DNA from: Rhodoferax sp.
GTDB lineage: Bacteria; Pseudomonadota; Gammaproteobacteria; Burkholderiales; Burkholderiaceae_C
DNA length: 64,000 nt
Reading direction: 5' to 3'
Assembly (NCBI RefSeq): GCF_030653815.1
Contig: NZ_JAURYQ010000015.1
Coordinates: 62,001-126,000 of the forward strand
Shown: piece after piece, positions 38,073 to 49,059 of the stretch
Layout of the letters: each line of letters starts with the position of its first letter
Position numbering within the stretch: position 1 is the stretch's first letter
Notes under the pieces: model-generated
Seen by the model: only the letters and a program-made list of their open reading frames with translations
What the model was told of the DNA's origin: nothing
Databases searched by the model: none
Program-made: the position numbers and the translations under genes

Positions 38073-39680
38073 ATGATGTCCAAATCAAGCCGCGTCGCGC
38101 TAGCGGTCTTTTTAGCCGGCTGGATGGGCTTTGCTGCACTGGGCTCGGCCAGCGCCGAGGAGCCCAAGTCGGTCAAGCTCACCACCACGGCCGACCACTC
38201 CAAATTCAAGGAACTGCAACGCGAGTTTGCCTCCGGGCCAGAGCTCACCAAGGCCTGCCTGAGCTGCCATACCGAGGCGGCAGGCCAGATCCACCGCACC
38301 AAGCACTGGAAATGGGAATACAAAAACCCGGACACCAACCAGCTGCTGGGCAAAAAACATGTGATCAACAATTTCTGCATCTCCATTGCCTCCAACGAGG
38401 CAGCCTGCAACAGCTGCCACGTGGGCTACGGCTGGAAAGATGCCAGCTTTGACTTTACTTCGGAAGAAAACGTCGACTGCGTGGTCTGCCATGACACCAC
38501 AGGCGGCTACAAAAAACCGTCGGGGCTGGCCGGCAACGTGGTCACCAAGGACATGGAATTCCCACCCGGTTCCGGCAAGATCCTCAAGGCCATCGACCTC
38601 ACCAAAATTGCCCAGAAGGTGGGCAAGTCGAGCCGCGACACCTGCGGCAGCTGCCACTTTAACGGCGGCGGCGGTGACGGCGTCAAGCACGGCGACATGG
38701 ACAGCTCCCTGGCTGCGCCAGACAAAGAACTGGACGTGCACATGGATGCCACCGGCCTGGACTTCACCTGCGGCACCTGCCACAAGACCTCCAGCCATGA
38801 TGTGGCCGGCAGCCGCTACACCCCCACCGCCAAAGATGCCAAAGGCGCTCACCTGCGCGGTGCCAGTGACAATGCCAACCCAGCCACCTGCGTTTCCTGC
38901 CACGGTGCCGTGCCCCACAAGGAAGATGTCCGGCTGAACCAGCATGCCACCAAACTGGCCTGCCAGACCTGCCATATCCCCGAGTTCGCCCGCGGCGGCA
39001 TTGCCACCAAGATGAACTGGGACTGGTCCACCGCAGGCCAGCGCGATGAAAAGGGTGAGCACATCGTGCGCAAGGATGCCAAGGGCCACATCACTTATGA
39101 ATCGCGCAAGGGCGACTTTGTGCTGGCCGAAAACGTCAAACCGATCTATGTGTGGTTCAACGGTGATGTCAACTACACCCTGAAGACCGACAAGCTCGAC
39201 ATCACTTCAGATGTGACCCGCATCAACACACTGGGCGGCAGCCCGGATGATGGCAAGTCGATGATCTGGCCCATCAAACGCTTTGGCGGCAAACAACCTT
39301 ACGACACCGTCAACCTGACCTTGCTGACGCCCCATACGGCAGGCAACGACGACACCGGCTACTGGAAAAACCTGGAATGGGACAAAGCCCTGAAGGCAGG
39401 GGTCGAGGTGTCGGGCGTGCCCTATTCAGGCCAGTTTGGCTTTGTCAAAACCCAGATGGACTGGCCCATCACCCACATGGTGGCGCCCAAGGAAAACGCC
39501 CTGGGCTGTGTCGAATGCCACGCCGTCAATGGTCGCCTGGCCGGGCTTGATGGCATCTACATGCCTGGCAGTGGTGCCAACCCACTGCCTGACAAGTTGG
39601 GCTGGGGCCTGGCGCTGCTGACCCTGCTTGCCGTACTGGGTCATGGTGCGATGCGCATCGTTTTACGCCGCAAGGCTTAA
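38073..39680 (+). CDS. Membrane-anchored octahaem c-type cytochrome, tetrathionate reductase (OTR) family
   Basis: A 535-residue exported multihaem protein. A Sec signal ends near ASA28. Exactly eight CxxCH haem motifs follow, at residues 62, 112, 136, 191, 233, 273, 297 and near 480. The order, the KHVINNFC and CNSCHVGYGWKD stretches, and CHDTTGGYKK after haem 3 match the octahaem tetrathionate reductase family, whose Shewanella member has a lysine-ligated active-site haem; K147/K148 are candidates for that ligand. Cys102 is outside any haem motif and could be an active-site thiol. A C-terminal helix (LGWGLALLTLLAVLGHGAM) and basic tail would anchor it in the membrane. The ATG at 38073 or 38076 follows a GAAAGG site. 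Known relatives reduce tetrathionate, nitrite or hydroxylamine in vitro; the true substrate is unknown. Confidence 0.88.
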   Translation: MMSKSSRVALAVFLAGWMGFAALGSASAEEPKSVKLTTTADHSKFKELQREFASGPELTKACLSCHTEAAGQIHRTKHWKWEYKNPDTNQLLGKKHVINNFCISIASNEAACNSCHVGYGWKDASFDFTSEENVDCVVCHDTTGGYKKPSGLAGNVVTKDMEFPPGSGKILKAIDLTKIAQKVGKSSRDTCGSCHFNGGGGDGVKHGDMDSSLAAPDKELDVHMDATGLDFTCGTCHKTSSHDVAGSRYTPTAKDAKGAHLRGASDNANPATCVSCHGAVPHKEDVRLNQHATKLACQTCHIPEFARGGIATKMNWDWSTAGQRDEKGEHIVRKDAKGHITYESRKGDFVLAENVKPIYVWFNGDVNYTLKTDKLDITSDVTRINTLGGSPDDGKSMIWPIKRFGGKQPYDTVNLTLLTPHTAGNDDTGYWKNLEWDKALKAGVEVSGVPYSGQFGFVKTQMDWPITHMVAPKENALGCVECHAVNGRLAGLDGIYMPGSGANPLPDKLGWGLALLTLLAVLGHGAMRIVLRRKA

Positions 39681-39691
39681 GGAGAATCAAA

Positions 39692-40300
39692 ATGACTGAA
39701 CGTGTTTATTTATTCAAGGGTTTTGTGCGATTCTGGCACTGGTCACAAGCCTCCCTGATCATCTTCCTGATGGTTTCCGGCTTCGAGATTCACGGCACCT
39801 ACAAGTTGTTCGGCTTTGAGCAAGCGGTGGGCTACCACACCATAGCTGCCTGGGCCCTGGTGGGCTTATGGATTTTTGCCATCTTCTGGCACGTCACTAC
39901 CGGCGAATGGCGCCAGTACATTCCAACCACCGACAAGGTTCTGGCGATCATGCATTACTACTCTTCGGGCATCTTCAAGGATGAGCCGCATCCGTTCAGG
40001 CCCACATCAGTGCTGAAGCACAACCCGCTGCAGCGCATCACCTACCTGCTCATTTTGACCTTGCTCAGTCCGCTGCTGTGGATCACCGGCTGGCTCTACC
40101 TGTTCTATGCCGACTGGGCCGCCTGGGGTTTGAGCGGGCTGCAGCTCGAATGGGTCGCCACCGCCCACACCGCGGGCGCCTTCCTGATGCTGGCCTTTTT
40201 GATTTCGCACCTCTACCTGGCCACCACCGGGCACAAGCTCACGTCCCAGATCAAGGCCATGATCACCGGGTGGGAAGAAATCGAATCGTCCAAACATTAA
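39692..40300 (+). CDS. Cytochrome b subunit (cytochrome b561/hydrogenase b-type), likely quinol-linked
   Basis: A 202-residue inner-membrane protein with four predicted helices. Histidines suited to bind two b haems are at WHWSQ in helix 1, YHTIAAW in helix 2, AHTAGAF and ISHLYLATTGH in the last helix. This is the fold of the thiosulfate-reductase and Ni/Fe-hydrogenase cytochrome b family. It has an AAGGAG site 11 bp after the octahaem gene. It would pass electrons between the quinone pool and the periplasmic cytochromes encoded on either side. Confidence 0.88.
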   Translation: MTERVYLFKGFVRFWHWSQASLIIFLMVSGFEIHGTYKLFGFEQAVGYHTIAAWALVGLWIFAIFWHVTTGEWRQYIPTTDKVLAIMHYYSSGIFKDEPHPFRPTSVLKHNPLQRITYLLILTLLSPLLWITGWLYLFYADWAAWGLSGLQLEWVATAHTAGAFLMLAFLISHLYLATTGHKLTSQIKAMITGWEEIESSKH

Positions 40301-40329
40301 TCTTCGTTCTTGTTTTTTTAGGAGTCATC

Positions 40330-40722
40330 ATGAAATTACGTAAAGCCTTACCTGTCGCCGCCCTGCTCGCCCTGATGGGCGCCTCGTTTGCAGCGCAAGC
40401 CTATGACGCGGACTGGAAGCGCGGGCGTATTTACTACCGCGCCGTTTGCACAACCTGCCACATCGCCTCGCCCGTCGGGTCGATCAACCCGAGCACCAAG
40501 ACCAAGGCCGAATGGACCGCTTACCTGCAGGCCAACAAACACGCCAAGGGCAAGGACACGGTAAGCCAGTACTACAGCAAGGCCTACCGTGCCAGCATCA
40601 AGTCCGGCAACAAGGCGGCTGAGAAGTTTGCCGACACACCAGACCAGGAACTCGCCGATGACCTCAAGGCCTTCCTGATCAAGGGTGCCAAGGACGGCGA
40701 CGCACCGGCCAGCTGCAGCTGA
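40330..40722 (+). CDS. Small exported monohaem cytochrome c
   Basis: A 130-residue protein with a signal peptide (cleaved after AAQA, near residue 23) and one haem motif, CTTCH, near residue 40. It then has a mainly helical, lysine-rich body ending in a cysteine-containing CS tail. I recognise only a class I-like monohaem cytochrome; a methionine ligand is not obvious. Start 40330 has a GGAGTCATC site and the same leader spacing as the rhodanese gene further down. It probably shuttles electrons between the cytochrome b and the octahaem cytochrome. Confidence 0.82.
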   Translation: MKLRKALPVAALLALMGASFAAQAYDADWKRGRIYYRAVCTTCHIASPVGSINPSTKTKAEWTAYLQANKHAKGKDTVSQYYSKAYRASIKSGNKAAEKFADTPDQELADDLKAFLIKGAKDGDAPASCS

Positions 40723-40745
40723 GTTTCTGGCGCAAGGAGAGCCCC

Positions 40746-41990
40746 ATGAGCAACCAGACCAGTGCCAAATGGGTGGCAGGCTTCAAGTCGGACTACGACA
40801 AGCTGTTTGTCAAAAAATGGTCTTCCTACATGGGGGCCGTGCTGCTGGTGCTGGTCATCCTTGGGCTGATGGTGAACGGCCTGGTGTGGGGCGTCTTTGG
40901 CGGTGTCAAATTCTGGGGCGATTGGGTCAACAACCTGATCGGCCTGGGGCCGCTGCTGGGTGTGCCTGCCGAGCTTGAGGGCTTCTGGTCGCACCGCATG
41001 TCCCTGATGAATACCACCCTGGTGCTGGGCTCGTTCTGCGCAGCCTTGCTGTCGCGCCAGTTTGCGCCCAGTCGACCCCCCAGGATTGAATACCTGTGGG
41101 CCATCCTGGGTGGCTGCATGATGGGTGTGGGTGCCGCCCTGGCCGGTGGCTGCACCACCGGTGGTTTTTTCAACCCGGTGCTGCATGCCTCACCGGCGGG
41201 CTGGGCCATGTGGCTCGGTTTGCTGGCTGGCGCGGCCATGGGTTTCAAGCTGCTGCTGTGGACCATGGAAAACATCGAGTGGGGCACTCAGGCACCGCCG
41301 ATGGTTCAGGTTTCACCCAAGGTCAAACAAGCGTATCCCTTGATGGGACTCTTGGTGGCACTGGTCATTCTGGCCTGGAGCGCCGCGTGGCTTTATTCGG
41401 GCAGCGAGCCGCTGGCGGTTCGCGCGCTGATTGTGCTGGCCGGGTTTGCCATCGGCTTCATCCTGCACCGCTCGCGCCTGTGTTTTGCGAGGGCATTTCG
41501 CGAGCCCTTTGTGACGGGCGAAGGCGAAATGACCAAGGCGGTCATCCTGGCGCTGGCCATCGGCCTGCCCCTGGCCGCCCTGCTGTTTCAAAAGAAGATC
41601 ATTGACCCCTACGTGGCGATTCCGGCCACGTTCTGGATCGGCTCCTTGCTGGGTGGCCTGATCTTTGGCATTGGCATGGTGTTTGCGGGCGGCTGCGCCT
41701 CCGGCTCGTTGTGGCGCATGGGTGAAGGCCACTTCAAACTGTGGATCAGCATGTTTTTCTTTGCCTGGGCCGGGTCTACCGCCAGCGCATTGTTCAAAAA
41801 ATTCCAGATCACCTCCATTGATGAAACCAACCTGGAAACCTTCGAGCGCACCGCCGTCGGCTTTCAGGCCTACTGGCCGGACATGTTTTCGGGCTGGGGA
41901 CTCACCTTGCTGATATCGGCAGGTTTACTGCTGTTGTGGTACGCCCTGGTGCGTTACAACGAATCCACTGAAAAATTTACCCTGATGTGA
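40746..41990 (+). CDS. YeeE/YedE-family transporter (TsuA-like)
   Basis: A 414-residue inner-membrane protein with about nine to ten helices and two YeeE/YedE repeats. Family cysteine motifs are present: GGCTTGGFFNP in the first repeat, RSRLCFARAFREPF in the middle, and GGCASGSLWRMGEGH in the second. TsuA/YeeE proteins import thiosulfate by passing it between such cysteines; other relatives are thought to carry selenium or sulfur species. The long N-terminus before the first repeat is an addition compared with short YeeE forms. It follows the cytochrome c by 23 bp with an AAGGAG site. Confidence 0.88.
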   Translation: MSNQTSAKWVAGFKSDYDKLFVKKWSSYMGAVLLVLVILGLMVNGLVWGVFGGVKFWGDWVNNLIGLGPLLGVPAELEGFWSHRMSLMNTTLVLGSFCAALLSRQFAPSRPPRIEYLWAILGGCMMGVGAALAGGCTTGGFFNPVLHASPAGWAMWLGLLAGAAMGFKLLLWTMENIEWGTQAPPMVQVSPKVKQAYPLMGLLVALVILAWSAAWLYSGSEPLAVRALIVLAGFAIGFILHRSRLCFARAFREPFVTGEGEMTKAVILALAIGLPLAALLFQKKIIDPYVAIPATFWIGSLLGGLIFGIGMVFAGGCASGSLWRMGEGHFKLWISMFFFAWAGSTASALFKKFQITSIDETNLETFERTAVGFQAYWPDMFSGWGLTLLISAGLLLLWYALVRYNESTEKFTLM

Positions 41991-42018
41991 TAACCGTTTC
42001 GTTTTTTAAGGAGTCATC

Positions 42019-43188
42019 ATGAAAGTTAAACGCCTTCCCCTTTTGGTCGCCCTGCTGTCGGCCCTGGCAATTGCCCCCATTCAAGCCCAGACTGTGGCAG
42101 CAGAGCCTGCGGCGGCTGCGGTGGTTTCATACTCACCCGCGAACCCGGGACCCGGCTGGTACAGCAAGCTGGTGAACCTGGACTTTGTCGTCAAGCAGGC
42201 TGCCATTCCCAAAGTTGACGGCGTGCTGCTGATTGACTCACGCCCTGGGGCGCGCAAGTACGACCTGGGTCACATTCCCACGGCCATCAACATTCCCGAC
42301 ACACAATTTGACAAGCTCGCCCCCACGCTGCTGCCCGCTGACAAGTCAATGCTGCTGGTGTTTTATTGCGAAGGGTATGACTGCATCCTGAGCCACAACG
42401 GCGCGCACAAGGCTGAAAAGCTGGGGTACACCAATGTGCGCGTGTTTGCCGAGGGGTTCCCCGGGTGGATGGCAGGTGGCAACCTGCGCGCCGTCAGCCC
42501 GGCCCACATCAAGAAACTGATCGACGAAAAAGCCCCCATCACACTGGTGGATTCACGGCCCAAAGAACGCAAATATGACCTCGGCCATATTCCTGGCGCC
42601 ATCAGCCTGCCTGATTCCCAGTTTGACAAACTGGCCGCTCAAGTGCTGCCGGCCGACAAGACTGCCGCGTTGTACTTTTACTGCGAAGGTGTGACCTGTG
42701 TGCTGAGCAACAATTCGGCGCTCAAGGCCATCAAGATGGGCTACACCAACGTCTCGGTCGTGCCCGAAGGCTACCCGGCCTGGGAAAAGGCCTATGGTGC
42801 AGGTCCCACGGCAGCAGGCGCCGGTGCAGCCGCAGCCAAAGCGCCAGTCATTGAGGCTGGCAAGGAATCCGGCAGCATCTCTGTGGCTTCTTTTGAACGA
42901 ATCTACAAGGAAGCCCCTGACAGCGTGTACTTCATTGACGTGCGCGACCCGGCAGAAGTGGCCACTGGCACTTTCAAGGGTGCGCTCAACATGCCTGTGA
43001 GCACGCTTGAGAAAAACATCGACAAACTGCCAAAAGACAAACAAATCATCTTCTTTTGCGGTGCCGGTTCACGCAGTGGTGAAGCCTTTGACATGGTCAA
43101 GCTCTACAAACCCGAGATCAAACCCGTGTTTCTGGACGCTGCCATCAAATGGTCCAAAGACGGTAACTACACCATCAAGGCCAACTGA
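42019..43188 (+). CDS. Exported triple-rhodanese protein
   Basis: A 389-residue protein with a Sec signal (cleaved near IQAQ) and three rhodanese domains at about 40-155, 160-265 and 290-385. Domains 1 and 2 resemble each other closely (DSRPGARKYDLGHIP and DSRPKERKYDLGHIP) and carry loops CEGYDC and CEGVTC, each with two cysteines. Domain 3 has a different, classical loop CGAGSRSG. Alanine- and proline-rich linkers join them. Rhodaneses pass sulfane sulfur as a cysteine persulfide. Location in the periplasm beside an octahaem reductase and a YeeE/YedE transporter points to handling of sulfur released or taken up there. It is last in the operon. Confidence 0.88.
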   Translation: MKVKRLPLLVALLSALAIAPIQAQTVAAEPAAAAVVSYSPANPGPGWYSKLVNLDFVVKQAAIPKVDGVLLIDSRPGARKYDLGHIPTAINIPDTQFDKLAPTLLPADKSMLLVFYCEGYDCILSHNGAHKAEKLGYTNVRVFAEGFPGWMAGGNLRAVSPAHIKKLIDEKAPITLVDSRPKERKYDLGHIPGAISLPDSQFDKLAAQVLPADKTAALYFYCEGVTCVLSNNSALKAIKMGYTNVSVVPEGYPAWEKAYGAGPTAAGAGAAAAKAPVIEAGKESGSISVASFERIYKEAPDSVYFIDVRDPAEVATGTFKGALNMPVSTLEKNIDKLPKDKQIIFFCGAGSRSGEAFDMVKLYKPEIKPVFLDAAIKWSKDGNYTIKAN

Positions 43189-43237
43189 ACCATCGCCAGC
43201 CTTGTAGCCCCATGAACAGTTGCAAGGCTGTTCGCCG

Positions 43238-44455
43238 TTAAGCATTCAGCGCCGTGCGCTGCCCAACCCCCAGCGCCACCACCACGCTCAACAGCAAAAA
43301 GGCCGCCGCCCCCAACAGGGTGGCAGCGTACCAACCACGGTCCATGAAGACACCAAAAATCAGCGGTGAAATGGCAAAGCCGGTGTCCAGACCCGAATAG
43401 ACCAGGCCATAGACCCGGCCCGTGGCGCCTTTGGGGGTGGCTTTCTTGATCATCATGTCGCGCGACGGCCCGCCAATGCCGACCGCAAAGCCGGTGGCCG
43501 CCAGCACCACCATGGTCAGCGTGGCGCCAAATAGGCCGCTGCCACACAGCGCCAGCAACACCGCCCCAGCCGACATCGACAGCGCCACCACACGGTCGCT
43601 ATGGCGCGATTTGGCCGCCACAAAACCTCCGACAAACATGCCCAGGGCACCGCACAGCATGTAGGCCGTGAGTGTCAGGGTGGCCGACTCAAAGCTGATG
43701 CCGTGCATGGCTTTGAGGATGGACACCGAAAAACTTTGCACCACTGCCAGCGTCATGGTGGACAGCAAAAAGAAGGCAAAACACCACCACACCACCGGCA
43801 GCTTCATGAAGGCCATGCTGTGCTCGGCCGGAGTGTCGGCGTGGTGCACCACCGCGTGGGTTTCAAGTTTGTCGCGCTGCAGCCACATCAAGGCCAGCAC
43901 GCCCCCATACAGCAGCGCGGCCACGACATAAGCCGTGCGCCAGTTGCTGAGTGCGGTGACGGTGGCAAAGAACACTGGCGCTGCCGCCCAGCCCAGATTG
44001 CCTGTGAGTCCATGAGCGCTAAAGGCATGGCCCAGGCGCGGGGTCGACACACGCTGGTTCAGAATGGTGAAATCCACCGGGTGAAAAGTCGCGTTGGCCA
44101 GGCCGGCCAGCGCCGCCACCATGAGCAGCCCGCTGTAACCGGTCACGGTGGAAGCCAGTAAAGCGGCCATTGCAAACAGGGCCAGCGCTGCAAACAGCAG
44201 CGGCCGCGCACCCACCTTGTCCACCACAAAACCAGCCGAGGCCTGGCCGATGCCCGAGACCACAAAAAACACGCTCATGAGCGCACCCAACTGCGAAAAG
44301 CTCAGACCGAATTCCACCATGAACACCGGGAACAGCGGCGGCAGCAACAAATGGCCAAAGTGCGACGACGCATGGGCCAGGCCCACCAGGCCGATGATGG
44401 TGGCGTCTTGCTTGAGGGGAACGGAAAGGGGGAGGGTTTGCGCGGCTGCAGTCAT
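43238..44455 (-). CDS. MFS exporter, fosmidomycin-resistance (Fsr)-like
   Basis: A 405-residue major facilitator with twelve predicted helices. The first helix motif GLAHASSHFGHLLLPPLFP and the ANATFHPVDFTILN and LGHAFSAHGLTGNLGWA stretches in helices 4-5 match the Fsr-like branch, whose named member gives fosmidomycin resistance. The charged motif A (DKVGARPLL) follows helix 2. The natural substrate is unknown. It faces the rhodanese gene across a 49-bp convergent gap and is not part of that operon. Confidence 0.85.
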   Translation of the reverse strand: MTAAAQTLPLSVPLKQDATIIGLVGLAHASSHFGHLLLPPLFPVFMVEFGLSFSQLGALMSVFFVVSGIGQASAGFVVDKVGARPLLFAALALFAMAALLASTVTGYSGLLMVAALAGLANATFHPVDFTILNQRVSTPRLGHAFSAHGLTGNLGWAAAPVFFATVTALSNWRTAYVVAALLYGGVLALMWLQRDKLETHAVVHHADTPAEHSMAFMKLPVVWWCFAFFLLSTMTLAVVQSFSVSILKAMHGISFESATLTLTAYMLCGALGMFVGGFVAAKSRHSDRVVALSMSAGAVLLALCGSGLFGATLTMVVLAATGFAVGIGGPSRDMMIKKATPKGATGRVYGLVYSGLDTGFAISPLIFGVFMDRGWYAATLLGAAAFLLLSVVVALGVGQRTALNA

Positions 44456-44626
44456 GCCCGAATGTTAGCTTGGAGGTGATTTTTACGCTGGGTTAACGGT
44501 CATTCCTGCTCATCAGTCGCACCGCTATCATCATCCCCATGGGAAACACAATTATCAGTACCGTTGACGAACACACCGTCCTGGTATTACTTGGAATGCA
44601 GCAGGTAAGGCCGCTTTAAGAGCCAG

Positions 44627-44950
44627 TCAGAGCACCGCTTCCAGGCCTTTGCGATCCAGCAAGTTGAGCAGTTTCAGCGACGGGCCACTTGGATGTTTTT
44701 CACCTATTTCCCATTTTCGAACCGTTGACAAGCTTGTATTGAGCACGGCGGCTAGCACAGCCTGACTCAATTGAAGGTGGTCACGCAGCGCACGAATCTT
44801 CCCGCTGTCGTAATCAGGAATGGGGTCAAGACAAAGCGCATCAAACTTGTGCATATTGCGTTTGTCAATAAAGCCCAGTCGATGAAGATCACTGGCTGTC
44901 TCGTGGACAGCATCGAAAATTGGGCTCTTGGCTTTAGATTTTGTCGTCAT
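44627..44950 (-). CDS. XRE-type antitoxin/repressor (NadS/HigA-like)
   Basis: A 107-residue DNA-binding protein. Its C-terminal half is a helix-turn-helix of the XRE/NadS type: KIRALRDHLQLSQAVLAAVL, then NTSLSTVRKWEIGEKHPSG and LLNLLDRKGLEAVL. The N-terminal half probably binds the toxin. Start 44950 has an AGGAA site. Its first 17 bases overlap the 3' end of the toxin gene, so the two are coupled in a toxin-first order. It probably represses its own operon. Confidence 0.87.
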   Translation of the reverse strand: MTTKSKAKSPIFDAVHETASDLHRLGFIDKRNMHKFDALCLDPIPDYDSGKIRALRDHLQLSQAVLAAVLNTSLSTVRKWEIGEKHPSGPSLKLLNLLDRKGLEAVL

Positions 44951-45317
44951 TGCAAATTTCCTGTAGTGCGCCGTCCGCAACAGCTTTATTGATCTGTTGA
45001 CCTGTGATGGACAACAACTGGGCAGCGATTCCTTTCAGTGCTTCCAGCTCATCGTCAGCAATGTTGGCGCGATCATTTTTTTCAAAACCGTAGACGAAAA
45101 ACCAACGGCTCCCCTTATTGGTTGCAACCAGCGTTCTGACTCCGCCACGCTTGCCACGTCCAGCGAGCCCAACACGCTTCTTGACAACACCACCCCCCAA
45201 GTCGGCATCAATCAGGCCGTTCATCATTTCGGACACCGCAGCGCAGAGAGCCTCGTCTTTCAACTCTGTTTTGCGCATCCATCTGCTGAAATAACGGGTT
45301 TTGAATACGCGGCTCAT
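44934..45317 (-). CDS. RelE-family toxin (DUF1044/HigB-like)
   Basis: A 127-residue protein of the RelE/HigB-like group that usually carries the PF06296 domain. Seen here are VFKTRYFSRWMRKTELKD at the start, GGGVVKKRVGLAGRGKRGGVRTL in the core, and WFFVYGFEKNDRANIADDEL with the catalytic-type basic and aromatic residues. Such toxins cut mRNA on the ribosome. I start it at 45317; the frame is open further upstream but has no match there. It precedes its antitoxin, the order also seen in higBA systems. Confidence 0.87.
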   Translation of the reverse strand: MSRVFKTRYFSRWMRKTELKDEALCAAVSEMMNGLIDADLGGGVVKKRVGLAGRGKRGGVRTLVATNKGSRWFFVYGFEKNDRANIADDELEALKGIAAQLLSITGQQINKAVADGALQEICNDDKI

Positions 45318-45388
45318 TGTCAAATTATGCCACTTGGTGATATAGATGACAAGGCATCCGAATACATCGGGCGATCGGAAAAGGTTTA

Positions 45389-45418
45389 GAGCCAGCCCGA
45401 GCTGAATCAGGCTGGCTC
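45389..45418 (-). terminator. Probable clpB terminator hairpin
   Basis: A perfect 9-bp stem GAGCCAGCC / GGCTGGCTC with a 12-nt loop lies 20 bp past the clpB stop codon. On the minus strand it is followed by TAAACCTTTTCC, a weak T-run, so termination may be only moderate. Confidence 0.6.
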
Positions 45419-45438
45419 CGGCATCATTAAAACCCTCC

Positions 45439-48027
<2,589 letters not shown>

Positions 48028-48057
48028 GAGAGTTCCCTTTGAAATGGATTGGTCAGG

Positions 48058-48085
48058 AGGTGGGGCCATTCGCCCCGATTTCAAG
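48058..48085 (-). promoter_or_regulatory. Heat-shock (sigma-32) promoter of clpB
   Basis: On the minus strand CTTGAAA (48079-48085) is followed after 13 bases by CCCCACCT (48058-48065). This is one base from the sigma-32 consensus CTTGAAA-N13/14-CCCCATNT. The -10 element ends 31 bp before the clpB start codon. Confidence 0.88.
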
Positions 48086-48145
48086 CCCGCGCCTGCTACA
48101 GTGGCGCTCCACCTTGCGCAATCAGCGATCTCTGCGCCTACCTCT

Positions 48146-49015
48146 GTGAACAAGCCACCCGCCAATACGCCCACCGCCAGCATCCCGGTTGACCACTACG
48201 AAAACTTTCCCGTGGCCTCCTGGTTGTGCCCGCCGCGCTTGCGACCGGCCATTGCCGCCATCTACCACTTTGCCCGCACGGCCGATGACCTGGCCGACGA
48301 AGGCGATGCCAGCGTCGCGCAACGGCTGGACGCTTTGGCGCAGTACCGCGCGGACCTGCTGGCCATTGCCGGCGAGCAAGCGCACAGCAGCCAATGGCCG
48401 CAGGTGTTCGAGCCGCTGCGCGAGGTGCTGCGCACGTTCAAGCTGCCGGTGCCGCTGTTGGCCGACCTGCTCGATGCGTTTGCGCAGGACGTGCGCTACA
48501 CCGCTGCGCAGCGCCGCTACCGCGACGATGCCGAGCTGCTGGACTACTGCACGCGCTCGGCCAACCCGGTGGGTCGCCTGCTGCTGCACCTGTACGGCAT
48601 CAGCGACGACCTGTCGCTGGCGCAGAGCGACCAGATTTGCAGCGCTTTGCAGCTCATCAACTTCTGGCAGGACGTCTCCACCGACGTGCCGCGCGGGCGC
48701 TGGTATCCCAGTGTGCAGGCAATGGCAGCCCATGGCGTGCAGGACGCCGACCTGCAGCCGGGCAGCCACAGCGACAGCGCAACACGCCTGATTACCGCCT
48801 ACGCCCAATCAGCCCGCGCGCTGATGCAAGCCGGCGCGCCGCTAGCCTGCCGCATCCCGGGCCGGGCCGGCTGGGAGCTGCGCCTGGTGGTGCAAGGTGG
48901 CCTGCGCATTCTGGACAAGATCGAGGCGCTCAACTTTGCCACCTGGCGCAATCGGCCCAAACTCACCGCCTGGGATATGCCAGTGATGCTTTGGCGGGCG
49001 CTGTGGATGCGCTGA
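48146..49015 (+). CDS. hpnC: Squalene synthase HpnC (hydroxysqualene synthase)
   Basis: A protein of about 289 residues in the trans-isoprenyl diphosphate synthase family. The N-terminal [20 protein letters not shown] is diagnostic for HpnC. The two aspartate-rich motifs are [10 protein letters not shown] and [16 protein letters not shown]. With HpnD and HpnE it makes squalene in three steps; HpnC converts presqualene diphosphate to hydroxysqualene. The start is uncertain: I use GTG at 48146 because it fits the family length. The open frame continues back through the clpB promoter, and no good ribosome site was seen. Confidence 0.88.
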   Translation: MNKPPANTPTASIPVDHYENFPVASWLCPPRLRPAIAAIYHFARTADDLADEGDASVAQRLDALAQYRADLLAIAGEQAHSSQWPQVFEPLREVLRTFKLPVPLLADLLDAFAQDVRYTAAQRRYRDDAELLDYCTRSANPVGRLLLHLYGISDDLSLAQSDQICSALQLINFWQDVSTDVPRGRWYPSVQAMAAHGVQDADLQPGSHSDSATRLITAYAQSARALMQAGAPLACRIPGRAGWELRLVVQGGLRILDKIEALNFATWRNRPKLTAWDMPVMLWRALWMR

Positions 49016-49059
49016 GTCACACGACCTGTTTAAACTCGGACGCAATTCACACGCCGCCC

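Noticed and set aside
44539..44619. 26-residue small open frame in the gap before the MFS gene
   Set aside because: It begins at an ATG but has no ribosome site and no recognisable match, and a frame of this size is expected by chance. The rest of the 171-bp gap shows nothing else.
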